Virus record (IMG/VR): IMGVR_UViG_3300028840_002431
Coordinates: 108,240-172,239 of that record
Direction: 5' to 3' (one strand)
Length of the DNA: 64,000 nucleotides
Origin: a virus
Made by a program: the position numbers and the translations under genes
Shown here: in pieces, positions 38,826-45,884 of the stretch
How the letters are laid out: each line of letters opens with the position of its first letter
Numbering within the stretch: the first letter of the stretch is position 1
The notes under the pieces: generated by a model
Seen by the model: only the letters and a program-made list of their open reading frames with translations
What the model was told of the DNA's origin: nothing
The model's database searches: none

Positions 38826-39452
38826 ATGCCTTATAGTTATGACAACCGGAAGCGGAACGCGGCGGGAAAATCTTGGGGTGAGGCGATCGGCAAGTTCGAG
38901 AAGACCTTCCGCAACCTTCTGACAGACGATGTCCCACGCGCCCTCGCGCCCAAGGTCGAAAAGGCTCTCAAGGAGTTACAAAAGGACCTGGGGCCGAACT
39001 GGGAGTATGTCAGGAGCACCCCAAAGGAAATCGCCGGAAAGCTTCTGAGGAACGTCCTCGATGCCGTGGTCAACAGTGACTCCGACTTCTCCTGGGCGTT
39101 GGACAACACCATTGCGAACTACCTGCCCCTGGAGCAGATGGACCTTGGGGACCTGACCGAGGAACTGGAACCGGTCATGGAGAAGGAACTCAAGGACTTT
39201 CTCCGCAAACACGTACGTGGCGCGACCGTGACCAAAGAAGACACCTGGGCCGGGAGAATCACCTTCCGCGTCAAGTTCCCCGAAGACGCCAAACCCTCAA
39301 GGGATGTCGATGAGGACGTGGAACAAGCCCTACGCCCTGCAATAGCCGCGTGGTGTAAGAAGAAGGACATCCCTGCGGGCATGGCCAGGGCGAGCCTGAC
39401 CTTCTCTGATCCGAATACCGCGAACGGCATGGTTATCGACATAGAACTGTAG
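38826..39452 (+). CDS. YSYDNR-start protein 3
   Basis: ATG 38826 gives 208 residues starting MPYSYDNRKRNAAGKSWGEA; GTG 38817 is an alternative that overlaps the previous stop. After the shared opening comes a long helical domain. The C-terminal 85 residues are alpha/beta (WAGRITFRVKFPEDAKPSRD), perhaps a small binding domain. The largest member of the YSYD group. Confidence 0.7.
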   Translation: MPYSYDNRKRNAAGKSWGEAIGKFEKTFRNLLTDDVPRALAPKVEKALKELQKDLGPNWEYVRSTPKEIAGKLLRNVLDAVVNSDSDFSWALDNTIANYLPLEQMDLGDLTEELEPVMEKELKDFLRKHVRGATVTKEDTWAGRITFRVKFPEDAKPSRDVDEDVEQALRPAIAAWCKKKDIPAGMARASLTFSDPNTANGMVIDIEL

Positions 39453-39464
39453 AAAAGACGACCT

Positions 39465-39674
39465 ATGAGCAACAAAGTCACATTGGTGGGCGACGCCGTC
39501 GAGGTAGTCGAGAGGCTGAAAGAGTCAACGGGCCAGAGCACAAGCGGTGTTATCAGGGACGCCCTTGGATTCTACGACTTCGCACGGGTCCAGGCAGAGG
39601 AGGGGAAGCAAATATGTACCCTCCGGGACGGGGAGCCAGTGGCAGAGGTCGTCACCCGTTTCAGGCGGAAATAG
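39465..39674 (+). CDS. Ribbon-helix-helix protein
   Basis: 69 residues. NKVTLVGDAVEVVERLKEST then TSGVIRDALGFYDFARVQ matches the CopG/Arc-type beta strand and two helices. Probably a small DNA-binding repressor. It lies between YSYD- and NPRKAF-start genes. Confidence 0.75.
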   Translation: MSNKVTLVGDAVEVVERLKESTGQSTSGVIRDALGFYDFARVQAEEGKQICTLRDGEPVAEVVTRFRRK

Positions 39675-39704
39675 GGCCGTTTTTTCTTATGGCGTCGCTG
39701 GGGT

Positions 39705-39773
39705 ATGATTACAGGGCTGGCCAAGGCTTTTGACCGGTTCTGCAACGATCACACGCTCTCGACGGGCGTTTGA
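39705..39773 (+). CDS. Possible 22-residue leader peptide
   Basis: MITGLAKAFDRFCNDHTLST GV ends 11 bases before the next gene start and is placed just after a promoter-like TTTTTTCTTATGGCGTCGCT. No SD. It may be a coupled leader peptide. Confidence 0.3.
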   Translation: MITGLAKAFDRFCNDHTLSTGV

Positions 39774-39784
39774 TGGAGAACAAC

Positions 39785-40093
39785 ATGTCTAATCCGAGAA
39801 AAGCCTTTGAGCAAAGCCTACGCACAGCGACCAACGTTGATATCACCGATGTGGACGCTGTGTTAGAAAGGTTGAGTCAACTCATAAACGTTGGTTACGA
39901 AAACGTCAACGAGGGTTGGCTGCTTGCCAAACAGTTCAAAGACGAACACAAGGGACTTCGCCGCGAACAAATGTGGCAAGAACGGTCTGAGATTCGAGAA
40001 GTGGCCGACGATATCGAGGATATTCAGGCGATACTCTTCAAAGCCGACCAGCTATTACATAAAGCCCACGTGAAAATCTCAAGAGCAGGGTAA
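39785..40093 (+). CDS. SNPRKAF-start protein 5
   Basis: A 102-residue helical protein beginning MSNPRKAFEQSLRTATNVDI with GGAG before the ATG. The body resembles a helical bundle. Followed by an inverted repeat that forms a terminator on the opposite strand. Confidence 0.7.
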   Translation: MSNPRKAFEQSLRTATNVDITDVDAVLERLSQLINVGYENVNEGWLLAKQFKDEHKGLRREQMWQERSEIREVADDIEDIQAILFKADQLLHKAHVKISRAG

Positions 40094-40104
40094 ACGACTA
40101 GATG

Positions 40105-40137
40105 TATTAAAAAACCCGGCCTCGTTAGAAGCCGGGT
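40105..40137 (-). terminator. Intrinsic terminator on the minus strand
   Basis: ACCCGGC/GCCGGGT with a ten-base loop. Read on the minus strand the stem is followed by TTTTTTAATAC. The genes on both sides are on the plus strand, so it may stop antisense transcripts or act in both directions. Confidence 0.6.
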
Positions 40138-40198
40138 CACGTCGTACTGCTAGGGTAGGCAAGCAGCATGGCAGAAAGCCCGCCCGGTTGCAAGTGGC

Positions 40199-40208
40199 GG
40201 TGTATAAT
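40199..40208 (+). promoter_or_regulatory. GGTGTA-type -10 element
   Basis: GGTGTATAAT contains a consensus TATAAT and lies 6 bases before ATG 40215, the best example that the motif is a -10 element. Confidence 0.65.
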
Positions 40209-40214
40209 ATTGCC

Positions 40215-40469
40215 ATGAAGGTGTTCAGACAAGAAGGTATGCCCCGTGCTGCCAAATGGCATATCAAGGGGAGGAAAAAACGGGACCAGCACTATACGTG
40301 GTCGCTCTGTGGCTTGGCTATGTTTAACAGCAACACTGAGAAGGTAGATTCAAGCAAACTAGAGGAGAAGGAAATCTGCGGCCTCTGTAGCCGACGTGCC
40401 GGTGGTGTGGCGAAAAAGCCAAAGGATACCGGCAAGAACAAGAACCTCTGGGACCACCTGATGGGATGA
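40215..40469 (+). CDS. Zinc-type protein with LWDHL tail, paralogue of 36911 gene
   Basis: 84 residues: MKVFRQEGMPRAAKWHIKGR, then SLCGLAMF and CGLCSRRAGGV, and a Lys-rich linker to NKNLWDHLMG. Same architecture as 36911-37147. The message is probably leaderless. Coupled to the next gene. Confidence 0.7.
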   Translation: MKVFRQEGMPRAAKWHIKGRKKRDQHYTWSLCGLAMFNSNTEKVDSSKLEEKEICGLCSRRAGGVAKKPKDTGKNKNLWDHLMG

Positions 40470-40702
40470 GAAAGCTCTTACAATTCCTGTGCTCCCTGAC
40501 GACACACCGGCTGCCTTTGTACTACGAGGAACCGTGGGCCTATGCGATCGATAACCCTGACGCCCCGGACGCCTTCCAAAGGGTTATCACGTGTACCCGG
40601 TGCGGATGGTACGACGAGTCCTTCGTGGGTCAGGTGGCCAGGGCCAAATACAAGGTCCGGTGGGAAGCCGACGAGGCACGTATGAAAAGGAGCTTGAGAT
40701 GA
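40466..40702 (+). CDS. Small protein with CxxC
   Basis: 78 residues starting MRKLLQFLCSLTTHRLPLYY, with CTRCGWYDESF near residue 42. The two-cysteine knuckle may pair with another subunit for zinc. Coupled by ATGA on both sides. Confidence 0.65.
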   Translation: MRKLLQFLCSLTTHRLPLYYEEPWAYAIDNPDAPDAFQRVITCTRCGWYDESFVGQVARAKYKVRWEADEARMKRSLR

Positions 40703-40923
40703 GCGAAACTTCGTTACAAACATGGCCACCGGAACCGGGCGACATGGTATCGCTTGGCGTGGGGTTCGGCATAGTCGATACCGTGGACCCCAGAGGGGCC
40801 ATGGTCCGAATCGCATCAACAACACGGCCGGACGAATGGCCGAATACCTATCAACTCGAACGCTGGCCCAGAACCCGCTGGGACGACCGGAAGGTCTATA
40901 AGACCGGCGAGTATTTCATCTGA
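40699..40923 (+). CDS. Small beta-barrel-like protein
   Basis: 74 residues from ATG 40699. EPGDMVSLGVGFGIVDTVDP and the following strands resemble an SH3-like or KOW-like barrel. End of a three-gene unit. Confidence 0.6.
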   Translation: MSETSLQTWPPEPGDMVSLGVGFGIVDTVDPRGAMVRIASTTRPDEWPNTYQLERWPRTRWDDRKVYKTGEYFI

Positions 40924-40954
40924 CTGCCAAAACCCTTTTGTATTTTCGTAGGGT

Positions 40955-41443
40955 GTGGGCTACTCATACGACCATCGCAAGAGGACAGCCGGACACTTCC
41001 ACGAGACCGTCCGTGGCCAGGGGTACACAGAACAAGAGGCCCTACGGGACGCCCTGAGCGAAAACGTGACCGGGTTTGCCGACGAAGAGTACCGAGAGGT
41101 CCTCAAGTCGAAGCGATTGCGTGCCCCAAAGCCTCCACGCCGGGTCAAGATCGAGAAACAGAAGCTCCAAAGAGGTAAGGTCGAAAGGGCCTTCGTCCTG
41201 GAAACACGTTGGATGTCCCAGTTGGAGAGGAATCCGGGTCTCGCCGGGGACCGTCAATACCAGGAGCGCTACAAGACCCAAGGTGCGGCCCTGAAAGCCG
41301 CCAAGGAGGTCGCGCTCAAATACGACGTGGAGCTAAATATCTACTTGGCTGCCTTCTGCCAGGGCGACACACATCTGGCGACCGTGACACCCGAAGCCGG
41401 AAAACCGGGCGTGTGGGAGTTCGTGATAGATTTCCACGCCTAA
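40955..41443 (+). CDS. YSYDHR-start protein 4
   Basis: 162 residues from GTG 40955, beginning MGYSYDHRKRTAGHFHETVR. A basic middle (KPPRRVKIEKQKLQRGKVER) precedes a C-terminal alpha/beta part. The start codon follows TAGGGT directly. Confidence 0.7.
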   Translation: MGYSYDHRKRTAGHFHETVRGQGYTEQEALRDALSENVTGFADEEYREVLKSKRLRAPKPPRRVKIEKQKLQRGKVERAFVLETRWMSQLERNPGLAGDRQYQERYKTQGAALKAAKEVALKYDVELNIYLAAFCQGDTHLATVTPEAGKPGVWEFVIDFHA

Positions 41444-41525
41444 TCTAAATAGGCTGGCCTCGTCACTGAGTGCTCGCCTAGAATTACCCCTAGCTAAAAT
41501 TTCTAACTCACGCCCTCCCCTGAAC

Positions 41526-41535
41526 GGTGTAAATA
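41526..41535 (+). promoter_or_regulatory. GGTGTA-type -10 element
   Basis: GGTGTAAATA, six bases, GTG 41542. Heads the five-gene operon that includes the ubiquitin-like gene. Confidence 0.55.
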
Positions 41536-41541
41536 AAAAGG

Positions 41542-41736
41542 GTGAAGCAATACCGTTGCCGACAAGTGGACGAGAAGGCGTGGAACTGGGTTGAAGCCAA
41601 TGACGCCCAGGAGGCCGCCGAGACCTTCGTGGAAGAGTATGGCATCGAGGACGGGGCAGTCGTCCAGGTGTGTAGACATGGCACCTACCGGGTATCCGTC
41701 GTGGTCGAGCACATATGCACGGCCAGGAAGGTCTGA
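41542..41736 (+). CDS. Small hypothetical protein
   Basis: 64 residues from GTG. KQYRCRQVDEKAWNWVEAND then alternating beta strands. Possibly a partner of the downstream products; no family recognised. Confidence 0.6.
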   Translation: MKQYRCRQVDEKAWNWVEANDAQEAAETFVEEYGIEDGAVVQVCRHGTYRVSVVVEHICTARKV

Positions 41737-41738
41737 AT

Positions 41739-42095
41739 ATGGCCATGGAAGATGGCATAAATCTGGACCTGACCGGCATGTCCGAAGACGACCTGTTGGT
41801 CCTCAAGGACGAGTTGGACGGTGAGATAACCGCCATCCGGATTCAGATTGAGGGAGCCAAGGTCAAAGCCGCAGACGGAGAATACTCAGACCGGACATGG
41901 TGGTTCAAGGCCAATGCCGCCTTGAAGATAAAGGGTCGCCAGAGCCAGCAAATCCAAAACACACTGGGCCGCCTGAGACGTGAGAAAAACAGGGAGTTAG
42001 AAAAATGCTTCGTCGATGTGGCCAGGACACAACTTTCCCAGGCACAGTTCGAGGAGATAATGGATGAGGCCAAGGCAACCCAGGAGGCCAAATGA
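41739..42095 (+). CDS. Coiled-coil protein upstream of ubiquitin-like gene
   Basis: 118 residues from ATG 41739 with AGGAAGG upstream. Long helices (LVLKDELDGEITAIRIQIEG, then IQNTLGRLRREKNRELEK) with RTWWFKANAALKIKGRQ between; short proteins of this kind recur in phages. Overlaps the ubiquitin-like gene by 4 bases. Confidence 0.65.
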   Translation: MAMEDGINLDLTGMSEDDLLVLKDELDGEITAIRIQIEGAKVKAADGEYSDRTWWFKANAALKIKGRQSQQIQNTLGRLRREKNRELEKCFVDVARTQLSQAQFEEIMDEAKATQEAK

Positions 42096-42328
42096 GAGTT
42101 AGTATTATTGTATCTGGCCAGAAGGTGGAACTTCCCGTCAGTAAGGACCAAAAGATAGGACGCCTTTGCAAAGAGGCCCTCGCCAAGGTCGGGTTCCCAA
42201 CAGATGAGGATTGGGAGATGCGAGACTCCGACGGAAAGCTCCTGGAGCATGATGTACGGATCTACGCCTACCAAATAAAGGGTGGGCAAACACTGTACCT
42301 GAGTCCCAAGGCAGGAGTGGGAGCCTGA
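42092..42328 (+). CDS. Ubiquitin-like protein (DUF2604-type beta-grasp)
   Basis: A 78-residue protein. The strand pattern SIIVSGQKVELPVSKDQKIG, then DEDWEMRDSDGKLLEH, then GGQTLYLSPKAGVGA, matches bacterial ubiquitin-like proteins of the DUF2604 group. Their exposed C-terminus (usually GVGG) is the site of conjugation by E1/E2-type enzymes. Here the end is GVGA rather than a di-glycine. No E1, E2 or JAB peptidase is seen nearby. It could be a decoy or a substrate of host conjugation systems; that role is inference. Confidence 0.65.
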   Translation: MRVSIIVSGQKVELPVSKDQKIGRLCKEALAKVGFPTDEDWEMRDSDGKLLEHDVRIYAYQIKGGQTLYLSPKAGVGA

Positions 42329-42789
42329 TGACGGCCATCCATAAGGTCAGGTGCAACCCCATAGCGGATTGGAGACTCCCAGCCGGGAAGAACCCCCTAC
42401 TGGAAGGCGTCTTTGCGCCCGTCAAGACCTACTGCGGCATCATGAAAGAACCCGTGCCAGGACACGGAGGGCCACCCAAACCAAAGGATAGCGGAATGTC
42501 GTCTCACGACAGGGATGTCACCTGTAAGAGGTGCAAACAGAGGATGAAAAGGATAAGGGCCGCTGAGCGTATCCTTCAACCCCAGGACGAGGCCGTGAAG
42601 GCATGGCAAGAGGTGGCCAAAAGGAACCCACAGCGGGTCAACCGGATACTCACCAAATGGTCGGAGTACGCCCATTGGGGCCTTGGCCGGGATATTCATA
42701 TTGCACAGGCTGATGGGGAAATAATGCTGGCCGCCGTCAAGCTCCTGGGGAGCATGACGGAAAACCAACCACACGAAAGGCAATCATGA
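42328..42789 (+). CDS. Hypothetical protein with Cys pair
   Basis: 153 residues, starting by TGATG overlap with the ubiquitin-like gene. CNPIADW..YCGIMKEP and CKRCKQRMKRIR suggest a zinc site in the first half. The C-terminal half is helical. No E2-like or JAB-like catalytic motif seen. Confidence 0.65.
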   Translation: MTAIHKVRCNPIADWRLPAGKNPLLEGVFAPVKTYCGIMKEPVPGHGGPPKPKDSGMSSHDRDVTCKRCKQRMKRIRAAERILQPQDEAVKAWQEVAKRNPQRVNRILTKWSEYAHWGLGRDIHIAQADGEIMLAAVKLLGSMTENQPHERQS

Positions 42790-43217
42790 AAACCAGAGCA
42801 CTGTCAGTCAACATTTCCAACGAACTACTGGCTAAACTCGACGCCTTAGTTAGTAGGTACCCATTTGCCAAAAGACACGCTGTCCACCTGATAGCTCTGC
42901 GTATTGGGCTTGATGAGTTGACGAGAAACCCAGAGCGGGTCAGAGAAGAAGAGCCGGAAGCAGCGGAGGCTGAAGCTACTGGCAGGGGGTGGCTTGATAT
43001 GGCTTTGGAGGCTTGCGAGTATCTAGAGGATTTGCGGGCACTCGATCATTTCGTTTTTCACCAGAGGTATAACGGGGCCTCTAACACGTGCCTTCTCTGC
43101 CAATACGGTGTTGACTGGGAGCACAAGGAGTCAGGGCACCATCCGGATTGTGTTTACCCAAAGGTTTGGGGTGAGGTAAAAGACCGCAAACTAGAGGACT
43201 GGGCCAGAAAGCAGTAG
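42786..43217 (+). CDS. Ribbon-helix-helix-like protein with C-terminal zinc site
   Basis: 143 residues. ALSVNISNELLAKLDALVSR and RHAVHLIALRIGLDEL resemble a ribbon-helix-helix domain. The C-terminal part has CLLCQYGVDWEH and HHPDC, a likely Cys/His zinc site. Possibly the operon repressor; last gene before the 800-base regulatory gap. Confidence 0.65.
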   Translation: MKTRALSVNISNELLAKLDALVSRYPFAKRHAVHLIALRIGLDELTRNPERVREEEPEAAEAEATGRGWLDMALEACEYLEDLRALDHFVFHQRYNGASNTCLLCQYGVDWEHKESGHHPDCVYPKVWGEVKDRKLEDWARKQ

Positions 43218-43342
43218 GGAACCGTGAGGCAGAAGAGCAAATGAAGCGCCTGAAACAAGAATGTGCTCTGCTCTGGTGTTGATGGGGTTTTCGCCCAAAA
43301 ATTGACCGGGGCTAAAATTTTGAGGGTACACCCCCTCTTCCC

Positions 43343-43352
43343 GGTGTAAATA
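43343..43352 (+). promoter_or_regulatory. GGTGTA-type -10 element without gene
   Basis: GGTGTAAATA is followed by a 5-codon frame only. Downstream sequence may be transcribed as a non-coding leader. Confidence 0.4.
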
Positions 43353-43468
43353 AAAGGGTACCCCATGGCAAGGCTAGGCTGACATACCCGGCCCATGGCT
43401 GTGCCCAGGATGGGTGGTGTAGGTGTAGCACTACCTTGTTCCAGGCATGGCCCGCCATGGGGTCTTTT

Positions 43469-43485
43469 AGTTGATAAAATCAACT
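43469..43485. promoter_or_regulatory. Palindromic operator AGTTGATAAAATCAACT
   Basis: First of three perfect copies (also 51314-51330 and 56331-56347). Half-sites flank it within the same gap. Confidence 0.6.
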
Positions 43486-43986
43486 TTTTCTTATAGATTT
43501 CCATACCTAACCGATCGCTGACCGTGCGCAAGATGGACGAGCCAATTCCGCGAATTAGCGAGTCGAAAAAAGATAAGCAAGCGGTTTTAACTTTTCCCCA
43601 GTTTATATAATCTATCCCCACCCCCTCCCCCTAGGGGGGTCGGCAACCGCCATGCCTTCAAGGGTTGCCCCTCCGAGTTACATGACATCGGACATTGGTG
43701 TCGTTGTTAGTTTGATCAACTTATCTCACCTATAAGATCAACTATCGCGCCATGCCTTCAAGGGCGTTGACCTCGTCCTCTGGCTCAGTGGTGTAGTTTA
43801 TTTTATCAACAACTACACGAGTTGATTATTTGATGTTGCTATCTCACACCTGGGTAGAGTGGGCCGCCATGCTTGTGAGGGGTACCCCCTCCCCTCCCCC
43901 TCCCACCCGGTGTTTATTTTATCAACTGTGAAATGGGTGCAGCGTAAGGCTGTGGCCACAGGAAAATAATCAACTCTGCGACTACT

Positions 43987-43996
43987 GGTGTAGGGG
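43987..43996 (+). promoter_or_regulatory. GGTGTA-type -10 element
   Basis: GGTGTAGGGG overlaps a GGGGTACCCC palindrome; ATG 44016 follows with GGGAGG as its ribosome binding site. Confidence 0.5.
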
Positions 43997-44015
43997 TACC
44001 CCACAGGGAGGCGTT

Positions 44016-44783
44016 ATGACCACAGCTAATGAGAAGATAGCCGAGAGGCTTGCGCAGTACACACAACTGACTGAGAACATCACCAAGCTCGAAGGTGCTA
44101 TAGAGCAGGTCAAGGCCATGCGTAGCGATGTGGCCAAGGCGCTACGTGAGGAGAATGGAAAAGATCAACTCTACGACCTGGGTGACGGCATACCCCTATT
44201 CGTCTCTGCCACCAAGATAGGGACCTTCTTCTTGGCCCCGAAGAGGCGGTCCGGTACCCGTAAGAAGAAGAAAAAGGTCAAGAAGGAGATCAAGGACGGT
44301 AAGGTTGTCGAGGTAGGGGAGGAGGGTCCGGCCCCTACCAAGAAGCCTATCGAGATCGAGGCCACCCTGACCGGCCGGGGTGCTGTAGCGGCCCCTGAAC
44401 CGGAGGCGTCCCATACGGCCGATACCGTCGTACCCGCCCCCTCCGAACCGCCCCCTGAACCAGAGCCGGTCGTTACCCCGCCTCCTGAGCCTGAGGGAAC
44501 CCCTATCGAGATCGATCGCTACGAAGAGGAGGAGCCTCTCCCCAACGTTGACGATTTGCCTCCGCCCGTGAACGCCGAAGAGTTGGCCGCGATGGAGCCT
44601 GACGTGGTCGAGCCGTCTCCCATGGACAAACTGATTGCCGAAGCTGGCGCTGATTTGCCCCCGGATGACCCGGAGCCTGTCGAAGACGTTGCGGAGCCGT
44701 CAGCGGCCTCTGAGGACGAGGAATTGGAGGAATTCGACCCTGTCATGGCCGCCCTGGCTGAGATCGAAGAAGAGGGTAAATAA
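44016..44783 (+). CDS. Coiled coil plus acidic Pro/Glu-rich protein
   Basis: 255 residues. The first 50 are coiled coil (YTQLTENITKLEGAIEQVKA). Residues about 70-95 are strongly basic (KKKKKVKKEIKDGK). The C-terminal 150 are low-complexity Pro/Glu/Asp (EPEPVVTPPPEPEGTPI and similar), likely disordered. A scaffold, nucleic-acid-compaction or structural role is possible. It stands alone between regulatory gaps, suggesting strong individual control. Confidence 0.7.
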   Translation: MTTANEKIAERLAQYTQLTENITKLEGAIEQVKAMRSDVAKALREENGKDQLYDLGDGIPLFVSATKIGTFFLAPKRRSGTRKKKKKVKKEIKDGKVVEVGEEGPAPTKKPIEIEATLTGRGAVAAPEPEASHTADTVVPAPSEPPPEPEPVVTPPPEPEGTPIEIDRYEEEEPLPNVDDLPPPVNAEELAAMEPDVVEPSPMDKLIAEAGADLPPDDPEPVEDVAEPSAASEDEELEEFDPVMAALAEIEEEGK

Positions 44784-44800
44784 TTTTGTGATCGTACAAA

Positions 44801-44810
44801 TTTCTTTATG
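44801..44810 (+). promoter_or_regulatory. Second promoter-like class (TTCTTTATG)
   Basis: TTTCTTTATGATCGGC resembles AATTCTTTATGTCCGGC at 45353 and the CTTATG elements at 38527 and 39687. All are in intergenic positions upstream of genes or RNA. Confidence 0.4.
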
Positions 44811-44873
44811 ATCGGCTCCGCCCGTGCGTAGACCGGGTAACAAAGGAGAGTTGCTCAATCTAACTGTTATCGC

Positions 44874-44957
44874 GTGAACATAGGCCAGGGAGTTTTTAGA
44901 GTTTTCTCCCTCATTGACCGCAACCCAGGTGCGTGGAAGAAGCCGAAAGGAACCTGA
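44874..44957 (+). CDS. Possible 27-residue peptide
   Basis: GTG frame MNIGQGVFRVFSLIDRNPGA ending WKKPKGT, immediately followed by an intrinsic terminator. No clear SD in range, but the exact fit to the terminator is suggestive. Confidence 0.35.
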   Translation: MNIGQGVFRVFSLIDRNPGAWKKPKGT

Positions 44958-44984
44958 AAAAGCCTCCGTAAGGGGGCTTTTAAA
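44957..44984 (+). terminator. Intrinsic terminator
   Basis: AAAAAGCCTCC, loop GTAA, GGGGGCTTTT. It is symmetrical enough to work in both directions and follows the 44016 gene and the short frame. Confidence 0.75.
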
Positions 44985-45019
44985 CTTTAGATCCGCCCGG
45001 CGTCAGGGGTAAGCCGGAT

Positions 45020-45352
45020 ATGGACGACGATAACAGCTACCTTCAAGAGAGCGACACCCTGAAAGACGAGTACGTGCCCTTCGACCTCGTGGACGAGAAA
45101 GGCCGAACCATCGGCGCTCGGGTCCATATCGACAGGGACGTGTACATACCGCACACGGACGAGACCCGGAAGTCTGCCACCTGGAGCGTCAAGCCCGGCA
45201 CCTACTACGTAGCCTGGGTGTGGCCGACTCGGAACACGAAGCGTTTCCGCAACCGGAGCGAGAAGTGGTTCCCGACCTACGAAGAGGCCGACGAGTACAT
45301 CAACAAGACCCTGGCCCGAAGCCGGAAGCGCTCCGAAGAGAAATATGCATAA
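45020..45352 (+). CDS. Hypothetical 110-residue protein
   Basis: MDDDNSYLQESDTLKDEYVP opens an acidic N-terminus; the centre is beta-rich with Trp (ATWSVKPGTYYVAWVWPTRN) and the end is basic. The ATG follows GGGGTAAGCCGGAT. No family recognised. Confidence 0.65.
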   Translation: MDDDNSYLQESDTLKDEYVPFDLVDEKGRTIGARVHIDRDVYIPHTDETRKSATWSVKPGTYYVAWVWPTRNTKRFRNRSEKWFPTYEEADEYINKTLARSRKRSEEKYA

Positions 45353-45354
45353 AA

Positions 45355-45363
45355 TTCTTTATG
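45355..45363 (+). promoter_or_regulatory. Second promoter-like class (TTCTTTATG)
   Basis: TTCTTTATG followed by TCCGGCCCGGCG; it precedes the structured RNA at 45.4-45.5 kb. Confidence 0.4.
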
Positions 45364-45402
45364 TCCGGCCCGGCGTAGACGTAGGAGGGGTAAGCTAACG
45401 GT

Positions 45403-45511
45403 CCTGGTGGTCCGGTCTTATCACAGCCCTGACTCGGAGTCGGCTCTAGCTGTGGGGCCAAAACGAAGAAGGAAGGCCGGTAGGGCGGGTTCGATTCCCG
45501 CCCGCCTTTGC
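45403..45511 (+). ncRNA. Structured RNA with tRNA T-arm-like 3-prime end
   Basis: The 3-prime hairpin GGGCGGG, loop TTCGATT, CCCGCCC is a canonical T-arm, flanked by AAGG..CGG and CCGCCTT that extend the helix. Upstream are hairpins AGCC..GACT/AGTC..GGCT and GGCC/GGCC. I find no 5-prime acceptor strand, D-arm or anticodon loop, so it is not an ordinary tRNA. It may be a tRNA remnant, a tRNA-like domain or part of an unknown RNA. Confidence 0.45.
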
Positions 45512-45523
45512 TCCTCAAGGTTT

Positions 45524-45595
45524 CGGGCTGGCTCACGAGTCCCCTCCCTCGAAGTAGCGCCATTCGTGACGTGAACGGGGGCGGGGGCCAGCCCG
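45524..45595. terminator. Large inverted repeat, probable transcript end
   Basis: CGGGCTGGC and GCCAGCCCG (nine pairs) enclose CACGA/TCGTG. It lies between the structured RNA and the convergent minus-strand operon, so it may end both; there is no T-run. Confidence 0.4.
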
Positions 45596-45601
45596 ATGTG
45601 A

Positions 45602-45874
45602 TCAGACCTCGATGCGAAACTTCGGCTCTTTGTCCCTGACCACCAACTCGTCGGGATCGTACGCGGCGATGAAGCTCGCGCCCTCCTCTGCCCCGCTGCG
45701 AAAGTGGGCGACCTCGTAGCACAGGCCGTGCGAATCGTGATGACCGATCACGATCCCCGGAATACCGAACGTTCGCTTTGCCTGTGCGTCGGCCGTCCAG
45801 TCGGTTGAGGGATTGTCGGACTTGACGGTAACGACCTCAGTTCCTGGCCGTAAAAGCGCTTTTTTGTATACCAC
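45602..45874 (-). CDS. Hypothetical protein
   Basis: 90 residues from GTG with AAAGGAG upstream. TFGIPGIVIGHHDSHGLCYE is the most structured part, resembling small beta-barrel proteins. Last gene of the minus-strand operon that begins near 46652. Confidence 0.65.
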   Translation of the reverse strand: MVYKKALLRPGTEVVTVKSDNPSTDWTADAQAKRTFGIPGIVIGHHDSHGLCYEVAHFRSGAEEGASFIAAYDPDELVVRDKEPKFRIEV

Positions 45875-45884
45875 GGCTCTCCTT

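Larger units (their letters stand above)
43218..44015. promoter_or_regulatory. 800-base gene-free regulatory region
   Basis: Contents: a GGTGTAAATA promoter at 43343 without a following gene, AGTTGATAAAATCAACT at 43469-43485, partial copies of that palindrome near 43711, 43801 and 43912, three GGGTACCCC palindromes (about 43358, 43881, 43995), a repeated CGCCATGCCTTCAAGGG at 43648 and 43748, TTTATATAATCTATCCCC near 43603, and the GGTGTAGGGG promoter of the 44016 gene. The density fits a control region or a replication origin. I see no RNA gene here. Confidence 0.6.

Noticed and set aside
43154-43621. A 155-codon minus-strand frame in the regulatory gap
   Set aside because: It crosses an operator palindrome and promoter elements, has no ribosome binding site and shows no recognisable domain.
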